DNA of 64,000 bases, from positions 317,552-381,551 of the forward strand of contig NZ_FPBF01000005.1 in NCBI RefSeq assembly GCF_900116615.1. Reading direction: 5' to 3'. The position numbers and the translations under genes were made by a program. This document shows positions 54,765 through 62,964 of the stretch, piece by piece. Each line of letters starts with the position of its first letter. Position 1 is the first letter of the stretch. The DNA comes from Algoriphagus locisalis. Its GTDB lineage: Bacteria; Bacteroidota; Bacteroidia; Cytophagales; Cyclobacteriaceae. Below the pieces are notes generated by a model. That model did no database searches, had not been told where the DNA came from, and saw only the letters and a list, made by a program, of their open reading frames with translations.

Positions 54765-56067
54765 GATCTGGTTAGTAATTCAGCGGGAATATGTCGCCCG
54801 TGTCAAAAAGAAATCCTTTTTGCTCGTCACTTTATTGACTCCTTTGATTTTTCCTGCCATCATGGGGGTTTTCGTTTGGATTGCTTTGGAAGAGGAAGAC
54901 AATCAGGCACTTCGTATCATAGAAGTGGTGGATGATAATAAGCTGTTCTTCTTGGAAAGTTCTGAGCAATATGCTTTTTCATTTTCGGATGCAAGTCCCG
55001 AGGAAGCCAAGAAACTGGTGCAGGATGGAGACCGCTATGGCTTTCTTCATATCCCAAAGTTTGATATCAAGGATCCAAATGGGATTTCCTTTTATGGAGA
55101 GGATAACCCAAGTATGAGTTTGATCAGCTATTTGGAAAATAACCTTCGGAAGAAAATCGAAGAACAACGACTTTTTGAAAGTGGAATAGATCCAAAAATT
55201 ATCAATGAAGTTCGCACGAAAGTGGGGATTAAATCCATCACGCTAGATGATGAGGGGACAGAAACGGTAAGTGATGCCACGGTGAATTATGCGATTGGAT
55301 TTGTTGCCGGTATTTTGATTTACATGTTTATTTTCATCTATGGCAATCAAATCATGCAGGGCGTCATTGAGGAAAAGTCCAGCCGAATTGTAGAGATATT
55401 GGTTTCTTCACTGAAGCCGTTCCAGCTGATGCTTGGGAAAATAATAGGTATTGCAGGAGTTGGACTTACTCAACTTCTTATTTGGATCGTACTTATCGGA
55501 ACCTTGACCACGATTGTGACTGGTTTCCTTGGCATGCAAATGCCACAGCAGCAAGCCATGGAATTGGCTAATCCCGAATTAGCTGAAGGTCTAGCCCAAA
55601 ACACTGAAATGGGTGAGATCCTCCAAGTAATCGCAGGGATTAATTATGTTCAGATTGCCTTAAGTTTCGTGTTTTACTTTTTAGGCGGATACTTATTGTA
55701 TGGAGCTTTGTTTGCAGCTATTGGATCGGCTGTAGATGCACCTTCAGATGCGCAGCAGTTTATGTTGCCAGTGACTATTCCTTTGATTGTTGCTTACATG
55801 GGCTTGTTTGTTTTTGTGTTGAATGACCCGAATAGTACCACCTCATTCTGGTTGTCCATTGTTCCGCTGACATCGCCGATTGCTATGATGGGAAGGGTGA
55901 GTTATGGTGTCCCTTTTTGGGAGCTAGCTTTATCCATGGGCTTATTGATCGCTGGTTTTCTCTTCACTACTTGGGTAGCGGGAAAAATCTACCGAATCGG
56001 GATTCTTATGCATGGGACAAAGCCGAGCTATAAGACACTTTGGAAATGGATCAAGACGAATAATTGA
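54757..56067 (+). CDS. ABC-2 type permease (NatB-like)
   Basis: A 436-residue membrane subunit with a first helix at about 21-43, a large extracytoplasmic loop (about 45-175), and five further helices clustered at about 178-415 (IGFVAGILIYMFIFIYGNQIMQGVIEEKSSRIVEILVSS is the conserved ABC-2 segment). This layout is that of NatB/YhaP exporters. It partners the ATPase encoded immediately upstream (8-bp overlap). Confidence 0.92.
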   Translation: MGKIWLVIQREYVARVKKKSFLLVTLLTPLIFPAIMGVFVWIALEEEDNQALRIIEVVDDNKLFFLESSEQYAFSFSDASPEEAKKLVQDGDRYGFLHIPKFDIKDPNGISFYGEDNPSMSLISYLENNLRKKIEEQRLFESGIDPKIINEVRTKVGIKSITLDDEGTETVSDATVNYAIGFVAGILIYMFIFIYGNQIMQGVIEEKSSRIVEILVSSLKPFQLMLGKIIGIAGVGLTQLLIWIVLIGTLTTIVTGFLGMQMPQQQAMELANPELAEGLAQNTEMGEILQVIAGINYVQIALSFVFYFLGGYLLYGALFAAIGSAVDAPSDAQQFMLPVTIPLIVAYMGLFVFVLNDPNSTTSFWLSIVPLTSPIAMMGRVSYGVPFWELALSMGLLIAGFLFTTWVAGKIYRIGILMHGTKPSYKTLWKWIKTNN

Positions 56068-56156
56068 GAAGATGAATATTAGTATCAAGTAGCAATACAT
56101 AAGTATTTAGATGATAGAGCCAAGAATCAAGAAGTTTGAATCAAGGCTATAAAAAA
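56068..56156. other. spacer with degenerate repeated words after the ABC permease
   Basis: Word-like text such as GAATATTAGTATCAAGTAGCAATACATAAG and CCAAGAATCAAGAAG resembles the spacers at 21796 and 58200. No gene. Confidence 0.35.
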
Positions 56157-56185
56157 AAATCCCGATCGGTAGCTGATCGGGATTT
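56157..56185. terminator. bidirectional terminator between the ABC permease and dps genes
   Basis: AAATCCCGATC (56157-56167) pairs exactly with GATCGGGATTT (56175-56185) around 7 nt, with A and T runs on either side. It serves the convergent ABC permease and dps genes. Confidence 0.85.
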
Positions 56186-56207
56186 TTGTTTCTTGCTAGA
56201 AAAGCCT

Positions 56208-56678
56208 TTATCTCAAATAGGCAGAAAGCATCCAAACCACTTTTTCTTTGGCCGTGATGTAATCACTCATTAAAGATGCTGTTCCTTCATCGCCAGATGC
56301 TCCTGCCGCTTCCAGGGTTTCTCTTTCAAGTTGCAAAAGTGTGTTCATATTGGATCTGACAGTTTCTACCATTTTCAATGGATCTTTGATCTCCTTTGCT
56401 TCCTTGATAGATGCGGTGTCGATGTATTCTTGGTAGGAAGAAAGAGGTCTAGCTCCCAAGGTCAAGATTCGTTCTGCAGTTTCATCCACAGCTAGATTTG
56501 CAGCATTGTAAAGCTCTTCGAATTTGGCATGTAGCTCAAAGAAATTTAAACCGGAAACGTTCCAATGAAAATTTCTCAAATTCTGATAGTAAATCTGGTA
56601 ATTGGCGAGCAGATCATTTAGCTTTTCCACCAAAACCTTACTTTCTGTGATTTCTAATCCGATGTCGTTCGTTTTCAT
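56208..56678 (-). CDS. dps: Dps family ferritin-like DNA-protection protein
   Basis: A 156-residue ferritin-like subunit expected to form a dodecamer that oxidises and stores iron and may coat DNA under stress. The intersubunit ferroxidase residues are visible in YYQNLRNFHWNVSGLNFFELHAKFEELY (His, Asp/Glu positions), and VDETAERILTLGARP is conserved. No strongly basic N-terminal tail, so DNA binding is uncertain. A GC-rich palindromic patch lies upstream. Confidence 0.93.
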   Translation of the reverse strand: MKTNDIGLEITESKVLVEKLNDLLANYQIYYQNLRNFHWNVSGLNFFELHAKFEELYNAANLAVDETAERILTLGARPLSSYQEYIDTASIKEAKEIKDPLKMVETVRSNMNTLLQLERETLEAAGASGDEGTASLMSDYITAKEKVVWMLSAYLR

Positions 56679-56709
56679 GTGTATATAATTTGATTTTTTA
56701 TGGACTTAT

Positions 56710-56807
56710 GCCAGCCCGGCTTCCGCCAGTCGGACGGGGAATCTCGCAAGTTGGATAAACATCCATCTGTTTGTCGATTGAGACATGCCTGTCTGCCTCA
56801 GGCAGGC
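56710..56807. repeat. GC-rich palindromic patch upstream of dps
   Basis: An imperfect palindrome at 56791-56807 (GTCTGCCTCAGGCAGGC) is preceded by CCCGGCTTCCGCCAGTCGGACGGGG. It stands out from the AT-rich surroundings in the 285-bp gap before the histidine kinase gene. It resembles REP-like intergenic palindromes, but a second copy is not present in this window. Confidence 0.4.
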
Positions 56808-56963
56808 TCGATTTCATATTTCAGTTATTAAATTTTCTCTGCTTGAATTAAAGTATAAATTTACTCAATAGAGCGATGTCTTCCCAACTGATAAATTCTA
56901 TCCTCAAGTCATACTATCTATGTGATTAGGAAGTTAGTAACGGTAGTAATTGAAGTTTAATTA

Positions 56964-58199
56964 ATGAAAAAAAGATTTCAGGATCTTACTTCTTTGGATT
57001 TTTATACCAATAAGAAGCAGGTCAAATGGATTGTAGTTGCAGCTTCCCTGATCATAGGGGCAGGATCAATTTGGTACACGAATAGCCTAGTGGAGGAATT
57101 GCGTGAGCGGGAAAGAAGACAGATTGAGCTGCTTTCCAGTGCGCTGGAGTATGCTGCTACTACGATGGAGAATCTCACTTTTATCAATCAGGAGATCATC
57201 CAGCAGAATTACTCTATTCCTATCATCATGGTGGATGATTCCGCCAATCCCATAGAATTCAGAAATATTCCTTTCAAAAATAATTCAAGTGCAGCAGATT
57301 CGGTAGAAACCCTTAAAAGGGAACTTGCCGAAATGCGTGCAGAATATGAACCTATTTTGCTTCCTGAGGCAGATATTCAGGTGTATTATAGAAATTCCGA
57401 GTTACTGATTAATCTCAAATATTATCCCTACGTGCAGCTGGGGATTATTATGATTTTTGGGGTATTGGCTTATGCGCTTTTCAATCAAAGTAAAATCGCC
57501 GAGCAAAACCGAGTGTGGGCTGGACTGACAAAAGAAACAGCGCATCAATTGGGTACCCCGATTGCTTCTTTGATGGCTTGGATAGATTACCTGAGAAATT
57601 CTCCTGTTTGGGATGAAAACAAGGAAATTATCACCGAGATGGATAAAGACGTGGTGAAACTTCGGATGGTAACAGAGCGCTTTAGCAGCATCGGTTCTAA
57701 GCCTGTGATCCAATCCGGAAATGTATATGAGTCAATAGAAGATACCATCAACTACCTACGACCTAGGATTTCTACCAAAGTTGATTTGAATATTCACGCA
57801 GATTCCAAGGATCTGGATGCGATGATGAACAAACCGCTATTTGAATGGGTGATTGAAAACATCTGTAAAAATGCTGTGGATGCGATGAAGGGGAAGGGTA
57901 AAATTGATATAGAAATTCTTCAGGACAGTGACAAATTTGTAATAATCGATATCACCGATACCGGCAAAGGAATGGAAAAGCGAATGTATAGACGTGTCTT
58001 CAATCCTGGATTCTCTACTCGCCAAAGAGGTTGGGGCTTGGGATTGACTTTAGCAAAAAGGATTGTCGAAGGATATCACGGAGGTAAAATTTTCGTCAAA
58101 CATTCTGAAGTAGGGAAGGGAACCACTTTCCGGATTTTGCTTCATGGAAGCCATGAGGGAGCATCGCAGTTTATTACTGAAGGAATCCTTGAATACTGA
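56964..58199 (+). CDS. orphan sensor histidine kinase
   Basis: A 411-residue membrane kinase: helix 1 at about 23-42, an extracytoplasmic helical sensor region (about 45-150) including a coiled coil (VEELRERERRQIELLSSALEY), helix 2 at about 153-172, and a dimerisation and phosphoacceptor region with His194 in KETAHQLGTPIASLMAW. An ATPase domain follows, with the N box ENICKNAVDAM and G boxes DTGKGM and GWGLGL. No response regulator gene is adjacent, so the partner lies elsewhere. Confidence 0.9.
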   Translation: MKKRFQDLTSLDFYTNKKQVKWIVVAASLIIGAGSIWYTNSLVEELRERERRQIELLSSALEYAATTMENLTFINQEIIQQNYSIPIIMVDDSANPIEFRNIPFKNNSSAADSVETLKRELAEMRAEYEPILLPEADIQVYYRNSELLINLKYYPYVQLGIIMIFGVLAYALFNQSKIAEQNRVWAGLTKETAHQLGTPIASLMAWIDYLRNSPVWDENKEIITEMDKDVVKLRMVTERFSSIGSKPVIQSGNVYESIEDTINYLRPRISTKVDLNIHADSKDLDAMMNKPLFEWVIENICKNAVDAMKGKGKIDIEILQDSDKFVIIDITDTGKGMEKRMYRRVFNPGFSTRQRGWGLGLTLAKRIVEGYHGGKIFVKHSEVGKGTTFRILLHGSHEGASQFITEGILEY

Positions 58200-58378
58200 C
58201 GAATTACGATTTTGGATTTACGAGGTCAATTGGAACCTCGGCTATTTTGGATAATAGTTAGCTTTTTAATGATGAATGTAGAATGAGAAATAGTGAATGA
58301 TGAAGTGTACCAAAGGAAGGCCTCAATTCTTAATTTTTCAATTTTAAATTCTTAAATCCCCTTCACCTATTTTTTCCC
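58200..58378. other. spacer with degenerate repeated words before prfC
   Basis: Contains GAATTACGATTTTGG and ATTTACGA and the series AATGATGAATGTAGAATGAGAAATAGTGAATGATGA, plus a small hairpin CGAGGT/ACCTCG at 58221-58240. It resembles the spacers at 21796 and 56068. No gene. Confidence 0.35.
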
Positions 58379-58386
58379 TACCTTTG
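58379..58386 (+). promoter_or_regulatory. putative prfC -7 box
   Basis: TACCTTTG followed by CA matches TAnnTTTG exactly, 14 bp before the ATG at 58400, implying a very short leader. No -33 TTG was found. Confidence 0.45.
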
Positions 58387-58399
58387 CAGCCTTAATTTG

Positions 58400-59989
58400 A
58401 TGTCTCCCATGAGTTTGAAAGAAGAAATCCAGAAGCGTAGAACCTTTGCAATTATTGCTCACCCCGATGCAGGAAAGACTACTTTGACTGAGAAGCTATT
58501 GCTTTTTGGTGGTGCAATCCAGACTGCCGGTGCAGTAAAATCGAATAAAATCGACACGGGAACGAAGTCGGATTGGATGGCGATTGAGAAGCAAAGAGGT
58601 ATCTCTGTGGCTACTTCTGTCATGGGTTTTGAATACAAGGACATCAAAATCAACTTACTTGATACACCCGGTCACCAGGATTTTGCGGAAGATACTTATC
58701 GTACTTTAACGGCGGTCGATTCGGTGATTATGGTGATTGACTGCGTGAAAGGTGTGGAGATTCAGACGGAGAAACTCATGGAAGTTTGCCGGATGAGGAA
58801 TACTCCTGTTATCTGTTTTATAAATAAACTCGATAGAGAAGGTCGTGATCCATACGAACTGATCGAAGAAGTGGAGCAAAAACTGAACATTCAGTGTCGC
58901 CCGCTTTCTTGGCCTATCGGGATGGGGAAGACATTCAAAGGAGTTTATAACCTGTTTGATCACAAGCTTAATCTTTTTACCCCATCTCAGCGAAAGCTGA
59001 GTGATGTTCGGCAGTCATTTGAAGACGTAAATGATCCAGAACTGGAAGAGTTGATCGGAAAAAGCTATGCAAATCAACTTCGGGATGACGTGGAATTGAT
59101 CGAAGGTGTTTACCCGGATTTTGATCCTACGGAGTATTTGGAGGGAAAAGTTGCGCCAGTATTCTTTGGATCTGCAGTGAACAACTTCGGTATCAATGAG
59201 ATGCTGGATACTTTTATTAAGATTGCGCCGGCACCTAAAAGCCGTAGAACGGAAGATCGGGAAGTGACCCCAGATGAGAAGAAGTTCTCAGGTTTTGTGT
59301 TTAAGATCCACGCCAATATGGATCCCAATCACCGAAATAGAATTGCTTTCTTGAGAATATGCTCGGGAACTTTTGAACGGAACAAACCATACAATCATGT
59401 CCGTGGGCCAAAGCCACTTCGCTTCTCCAATGTGACCCAGTTTATGGCGCAGGATAAGGAAATGATCGATGAGGCGTTTCCGGGTGATATAGTCGGGCTG
59501 TATGATACTGGAAACCTGAAAATCGGGGATACGCTGACCGATGGAGAGGATATGCAGTTTGTAGGTATTCCAAGTTTCTCTCCGGAAATTTTCCGGGAAG
59601 TAGTGAACAAGGATGCCATGAAGACCAAGCAACTCGAAAAAGGCTTGAAGCAACTCATGGAAGAAGGAGTAGCTCAGCTATTTACCTTCGATATGGGATC
59701 AAGGAAAGTAGTCGGTACGGTTGGTCAGCTTCAGTTTGAAGTGATTCAGTTTCGATTGAAAAACGAATACAATGCTACGGTAGAGTTTCATCCAATGAAC
59801 CTGTACAAAGCCTGCTGGATCACCAGCAAGGACAAAAAGCAACTGGAAGAATTTGTCCGCTCAAAAAACCGCCACATCGCGCATGACAAAGATGGTAAGC
59901 TTGTCTTTATGGCCGAGTCAAAAGCCTGGCTTCAGATGGTAATGGATAACTATCCTGAGATAGAGTTTCATTTTACTTCGGATATTTAA
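58400..59989 (+). CDS. prfC: peptide chain release factor 3
   Basis: GTPase that recycles RF1/RF2 from the ribosome after termination. The start at the ATG 58400 ([10 protein letters not shown]) or the next Met at 58409 is preferred over an upstream TTG. About 529 residues: G1 AHPDAGKTT (about 20-28), switch RGISVAT, G3 DTPGHQDF, G4 [11 protein letters not shown], then two beta domains and the C-terminal [10 protein letters not shown]...[10 protein letters not shown] tail. A second, degraded copy of this tail occurs at 61284-61367, beyond the next gene. The terminator at 59994 also has a copy there. Confidence 0.96.
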   Translation: MSPMSLKEEIQKRRTFAIIAHPDAGKTTLTEKLLLFGGAIQTAGAVKSNKIDTGTKSDWMAIEKQRGISVATSVMGFEYKDIKINLLDTPGHQDFAEDTYRTLTAVDSVIMVIDCVKGVEIQTEKLMEVCRMRNTPVICFINKLDREGRDPYELIEEVEQKLNIQCRPLSWPIGMGKTFKGVYNLFDHKLNLFTPSQRKLSDVRQSFEDVNDPELEELIGKSYANQLRDDVELIEGVYPDFDPTEYLEGKVAPVFFGSAVNNFGINEMLDTFIKIAPAPKSRRTEDREVTPDEKKFSGFVFKIHANMDPNHRNRIAFLRICSGTFERNKPYNHVRGPKPLRFSNVTQFMAQDKEMIDEAFPGDIVGLYDTGNLKIGDTLTDGEDMQFVGIPSFSPEIFREVVNKDAMKTKQLEKGLKQLMEEGVAQLFTFDMGSRKVVGTVGQLQFEVIQFRLKNEYNATVEFHPMNLYKACWITSKDKKQLEEFVRSKNRHIAHDKDGKLVFMAESKAWLQMVMDNYPEIEFHFTSDI

Positions 59990-59993
59990 TCAA

Positions 59994-60030
59994 AAACCCT
60001 CCAGGTTTCCAAAGCCTGGAGGGTTTCGTT
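59994..60030 (+). terminator. terminator after prfC
   Basis: AAACCCTCCAGG (59994-60005) pairs exactly with CCTGGAGGGTTT (60015-60026), then CGTTTT. Confidence 0.85.
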
Positions 60031-60054
60031 TTATATGAGTCTTGTTGTAATAAT

Positions 60055-60087
60055 GGAAAAATTCGGAATTGGATTCCGGATTTTTCC
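60055..60087. repeat. 33-bp palindrome upstream of the third DUF4143 gene
   Basis: Arms 60055-60069 and 60073-60087 match at 14 of 15 positions around a 3-nt loop. The reverse complement of its core is similar (about 26 of 31 bases) to 62514-62544, beyond the propeller pseudogene. It could be an element end or an operator; the next gene starts 12 bp later. Confidence 0.65.
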
Positions 60088-60099
60088 TTAAATTACATA

Positions 60100-61260
60100 A
60101 TGATTTCTCGAAAAGCGACCGAAAAACTTTTAGAACTATCCACTTTCTTCAAAGTAATTGCAGTAGTAGGGCCAAGACAATCTGGTAAAACCACTTTAGT
60201 TCGTGCTATTTTTCCTGAAAAACCGTATGTCACACTTGAAGATCCAGATCAGCGCAGATTTGCATTGGAGGACCCGAGAGGGTTTTTGTCTGCATTTCCC
60301 AAGGGAGCTATTCTGGATGAAGTTCAGCGTACTCCGGAGATCTTTTCCTATTTGCAGGGAATCGTAGATTTCAATCCCGCACCTGGGCAATTTATCCTTA
60401 CTGGTTCCAATAATTTTCTATTGCAGCAATCAATTACGCAAAGTCTGGCAGGTAGAGTGGGTTATTTGCAGTTACTTCCGTTTGCCATAAATGAAATTTA
60501 CCCATCGGGAGATGATATTCCAGCTGAAAATATTCTATTGCTCAAAGGAGGGTATCCACCTTTGTACGAACCTGGAATTCCTTCTTCAGATTGGTTTCCT
60601 AATTACCTCCGGACCTATATTGAGCGTGATGTAAGGCAGATCAAAAATATTAGTGACCTAATAGTTTTTGAGCGGTTTGTACGCTTGTTAGCGGGGAGAG
60701 TCGGGCAGGAGCTGAATATGACTTCTCTGGGAAATGAAGTAGGAGTAGATAGCAAGACAATCCAATCTTGGATAGGAGTTTTGGAAAGTAGTTTTGTGAT
60801 TTATCTATTACGGCCGCATTTTAAAAATTTCAATAAAATGATTGTCAAACGCCCAAAAGTATATTTTCTTGATACGGGCTTGGTAAGCTTTCTACTTGGA
60901 ATAAATACTTCAGAACAGCTCAGTCAGCATCCTCTTCGGGGTTCACTATTCGAAAACTTGGTGGTATCCGAAATGATAAAGCTCCGAACAAACCGTGGAG
61001 AGGAAATTAATCTTTATTTCTGGAGGGATAAGACTGGGCATGAGATTGATTTACTGGTTGATCGTGGACTTGAATTGCTACCTATTGAGATTAAATCTGG
61101 TATGACCATTAATTCAGACTATTTCAAAAACTTGAAATTTTGGCTCCAACTTAGCGGTCAAGAAAAGGGGGTGGTCTTATATGCAGGCAACCAAAGACAA
61201 ACTAGGTCAAATGGTGTTCAGGTAATGAATTGGAAGGAGATTTTAGAAAAGGATTCCTAG
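60100..61260 (+). CDS. AAA ATPase with DUF4143 domain (copy 3)
   Basis: A 386-residue AAA_14-type ATPase with Walker A VVGPRQSGKTT (about 22-32), Walker B GAILDEVQRTPE, sensor FILTGSNNFLL, the LRTYIERDVRQI segment typical of this family, a winged helix (TSLGNEVGVDSKTIQSWI) and a DUF4143 C-terminus (YFWRDKTGHEIDLLVDRGLELLPIEIKSG, nuclease-like E-D-ExK pattern). It is flanked by the prfC tail on the left and a degraded copy of that tail on the right, which marks it as inserted. Function unknown. Confidence 0.88.
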   Translation: MISRKATEKLLELSTFFKVIAVVGPRQSGKTTLVRAIFPEKPYVTLEDPDQRRFALEDPRGFLSAFPKGAILDEVQRTPEIFSYLQGIVDFNPAPGQFILTGSNNFLLQQSITQSLAGRVGYLQLLPFAINEIYPSGDDIPAENILLLKGGYPPLYEPGIPSSDWFPNYLRTYIERDVRQIKNISDLIVFERFVRLLAGRVGQELNMTSLGNEVGVDSKTIQSWIGVLESSFVIYLLRPHFKNFNKMIVKRPKVYFLDTGLVSFLLGINTSEQLSQHPLRGSLFENLVVSEMIKLRTNRGEEINLYFWRDKTGHEIDLLVDRGLELLPIEIKSGMTINSDYFKNLKFWLQLSGQEKGVVLYAGNQRQTRSNGVQVMNWKEILEKDS

Positions 61261-61283
61261 TTTCAGAAGTAGGAGTTATTACT

Positions 61284-61367
61284 TTTATGGCTGAGTCAAA
61301 AGCTTGGCTTCAGATGGTGGTGGATATTTATACTGAGATAGAGTTTCGTTTTACTTCGGATGTTTGA
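61284..61367 (+). pseudogene. duplicated, decaying 3' tail of prfC
   Basis: 84 bp that match the last 84 bp of prfC (59906-59989) at 74 positions by my count (about 88%), in the same frame and ending in a stop (TGA instead of TAA). The encoded piece reads [27 protein letters not shown]. Several changes alter residues (Asn to Ile, Pro to Thr, His to Arg), as expected for an unselected fragment. It has no start of its own and lies 23 bp after the ATPase stop. Confidence 0.88.
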
Positions 61368-61373
61368 TGATAG

Positions 61374-61406
61374 CCCCTCCTGGTTTCCAAAACCTGGAGG
61401 GGTTTT
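61374..61406 (+). terminator. copy of the prfC terminator after the duplicated tail
   Basis: CCCCTCCTGG (61374-61383) pairs with CCTGGAGGGG (61393-61402) except for one T-T mismatch, followed by TTTT. It is the counterpart of the hairpin at 59994 and lies just beyond the stop of the convergent propeller gene. Confidence 0.75.
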
Positions 61407-61409
61407 GCT

Positions 61410-62466
61410 TTATTGTCCACCTAGGTCGTAGCGAGTCAAGTTGGGCTTCCCATCGTCATGATAGGATATTAGAAATTCATCATTTGAAGAAACTGCGATC
61501 TGATTTACCTCCTGATCAAGTAGAAATTTTTTAATTAAATTCCCATCCCAGTCAAATACCCAAATTTCATTAGCGTAATTTTCATTTTCTTGAATTCGTG
61601 TTTTTCCAGAGTACAAAAGATAAATGAAATCATCTGTAGTGCTGCTTCCGACAAAACCGTATTTGTTTTCATCAGTCATTACTGCGCTCATTGATTTCGG
61701 ACTGTCTGAGCCTATGAAATCTGGTGCTTCTCCTTCCATTCGAAATTTTAAAGTGATGTTGTTATTCTCTATTTCCAGAATGTCAAAAAATGGATTTGAA
61801 CTGTGTGTAAATAATAGGCTTGTCCCATCAGGCTTGATTCTAAATTTCCCTTGCTGAGACATAGGGATTGAATTGGGTATAGATTTCATCTCTGGAGACA
61901 AGTAAGGATAATCAATAGCTAGTTCTTCATAACTCTGTTCACCTATTTTGAATGAGGCATATTTTTTTTGAAAAATACCTGTTCCTACAAATAATGAGTC
62001 AGCTACTTTGACATAATTCATGAAATCGAATGCGATCTTTTCTATCCCATTTTTGCAATTTGTTTCCTCTGATTCATCAAATGACAATAACGACATCTCT
62101 TGATATCCGAAATTTGATTTGAGTACAAGCCCAATGTCTTCAAGATTATTTGGAATTGCTTGTATGAAAGTTGGAAACCCTATTTCACATGGTCCTTCTC
62201 CTATTTTCCCGAGATTCCCTTCGAATTTTTCTTCCATGACATTGAAGACCTTAAAATAATATTCATCATCCTTATCACCTATGACCAATTTGTCCTTGAT
62301 AATGATCATGTCCGACGATCTATTTATTTCATCAGATAGGGATAGGCGCTTTCCATTGTTTAGGGTAATGCTTTTATCAAAACCTAAATCTGATTTCTCT
62401 TCAACTGTCTTTTGAGAACAGGAACAAGTGAAATACCGAAAAGACTATAATGTTTCTATTGGACAT
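61410..62466 (-). pseudogene. 6-bladed beta-propeller lipoprotein (TolB-like, BF3164-type) with 5' frameshift
   Basis: The intact open frame runs 62309-61410 (299 residues) and shows propeller-type repeats (KIGEGPCEIGFPTF, TSLLFTHSSNPFFDILEI, NEIWVFDWDGNLIKKFLL), as in TolB-like 6-bladed lipoproteins of Bacteroidota. Upstream, the same frame continues without a start as CSCSQKTVEEKSDLGF. A start at 62466 in another frame gives MSNRNIIVFSVFHLFLF, a lipoprotein signal. Skipping one base near 62420 joins them into a normal signal peptide with lipobox Cys. So either one extra base disables the gene or there is a sequence error. The frame from 62309 would lack export. Confidence 0.65.
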
Positions 62467-62513
62467 GCGAATCTGTTAAGTCAACTCAATAGATGGATAG
62501 TGTCAATGTATAG

Positions 62514-62544
62514 ATAAATTCTGAATCCAATTCCGGATTTTGCC
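62514..62544. repeat. second copy of the palindromic element near 60055
   Basis: This 31-bp stretch, containing CTGAATCCAATTCCGGATTTT, aligns with the reverse complement of 60055-60087 core with five mismatches. It lies between the propeller pseudogene and the next minus-strand gene. Confidence 0.5.
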
Positions 62545-62565
62545 ACTTAATGCAAATTGACCTTT

Positions 62566-62859
62566 TTAAATCACCATAAGCAGAAGCAGCACAACGTTAA
62601 TGACAATTCTGATTACGAAAGCAGTTATATTTTTATGCGAATTCTCAATTTCTTCCTTGTGCTTTATCGTCTGTAAAAGGAAGTAAGCTGAACCTATAAT
62701 CGTCAAGGAAATGAGGATGAGCAAGGGAATGATCAGAAATTCCAACGCCCTGATTCTACTTACAAAGACATTTAAGACAAAGGATATCAAGGTCACTATA
62801 GATCCAATGGACTGGGCTTTTTGGATTTGATCTAGACTATTGACGTTCGTGTTTTTCAC
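62566..62859 (-). CDS. small hypothetical membrane protein
   Basis: A 97-residue protein with three hydrophobic segments (about 17-33, 37-62 and 77-97) separated by a charged loop (IKHKEEIENSHKN). The N-terminus is polar. No family recognised. It stands alone between the propeller pseudogene and the adenine deaminase gene. Coding status rests on the coherent membrane pattern only. Confidence 0.55.
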   Translation of the reverse strand: MKNTNVNSLDQIQKAQSIGSIVTLISFVLNVFVSRIRALEFLIIPLLILISLTIIGSAYFLLQTIKHKEEIENSHKNITAFVIRIVINVVLLLLMVI

Positions 62860-62964
62860 TGTTTTTATATGAAATTGCTGTTTTTGAAAAGAAAAGGAAG
62901 CGCCTTAGGATAAACTTTATACTAGGTTTTAAGCTTCATCGGTCACCCAGCATCGGGTATCGGG

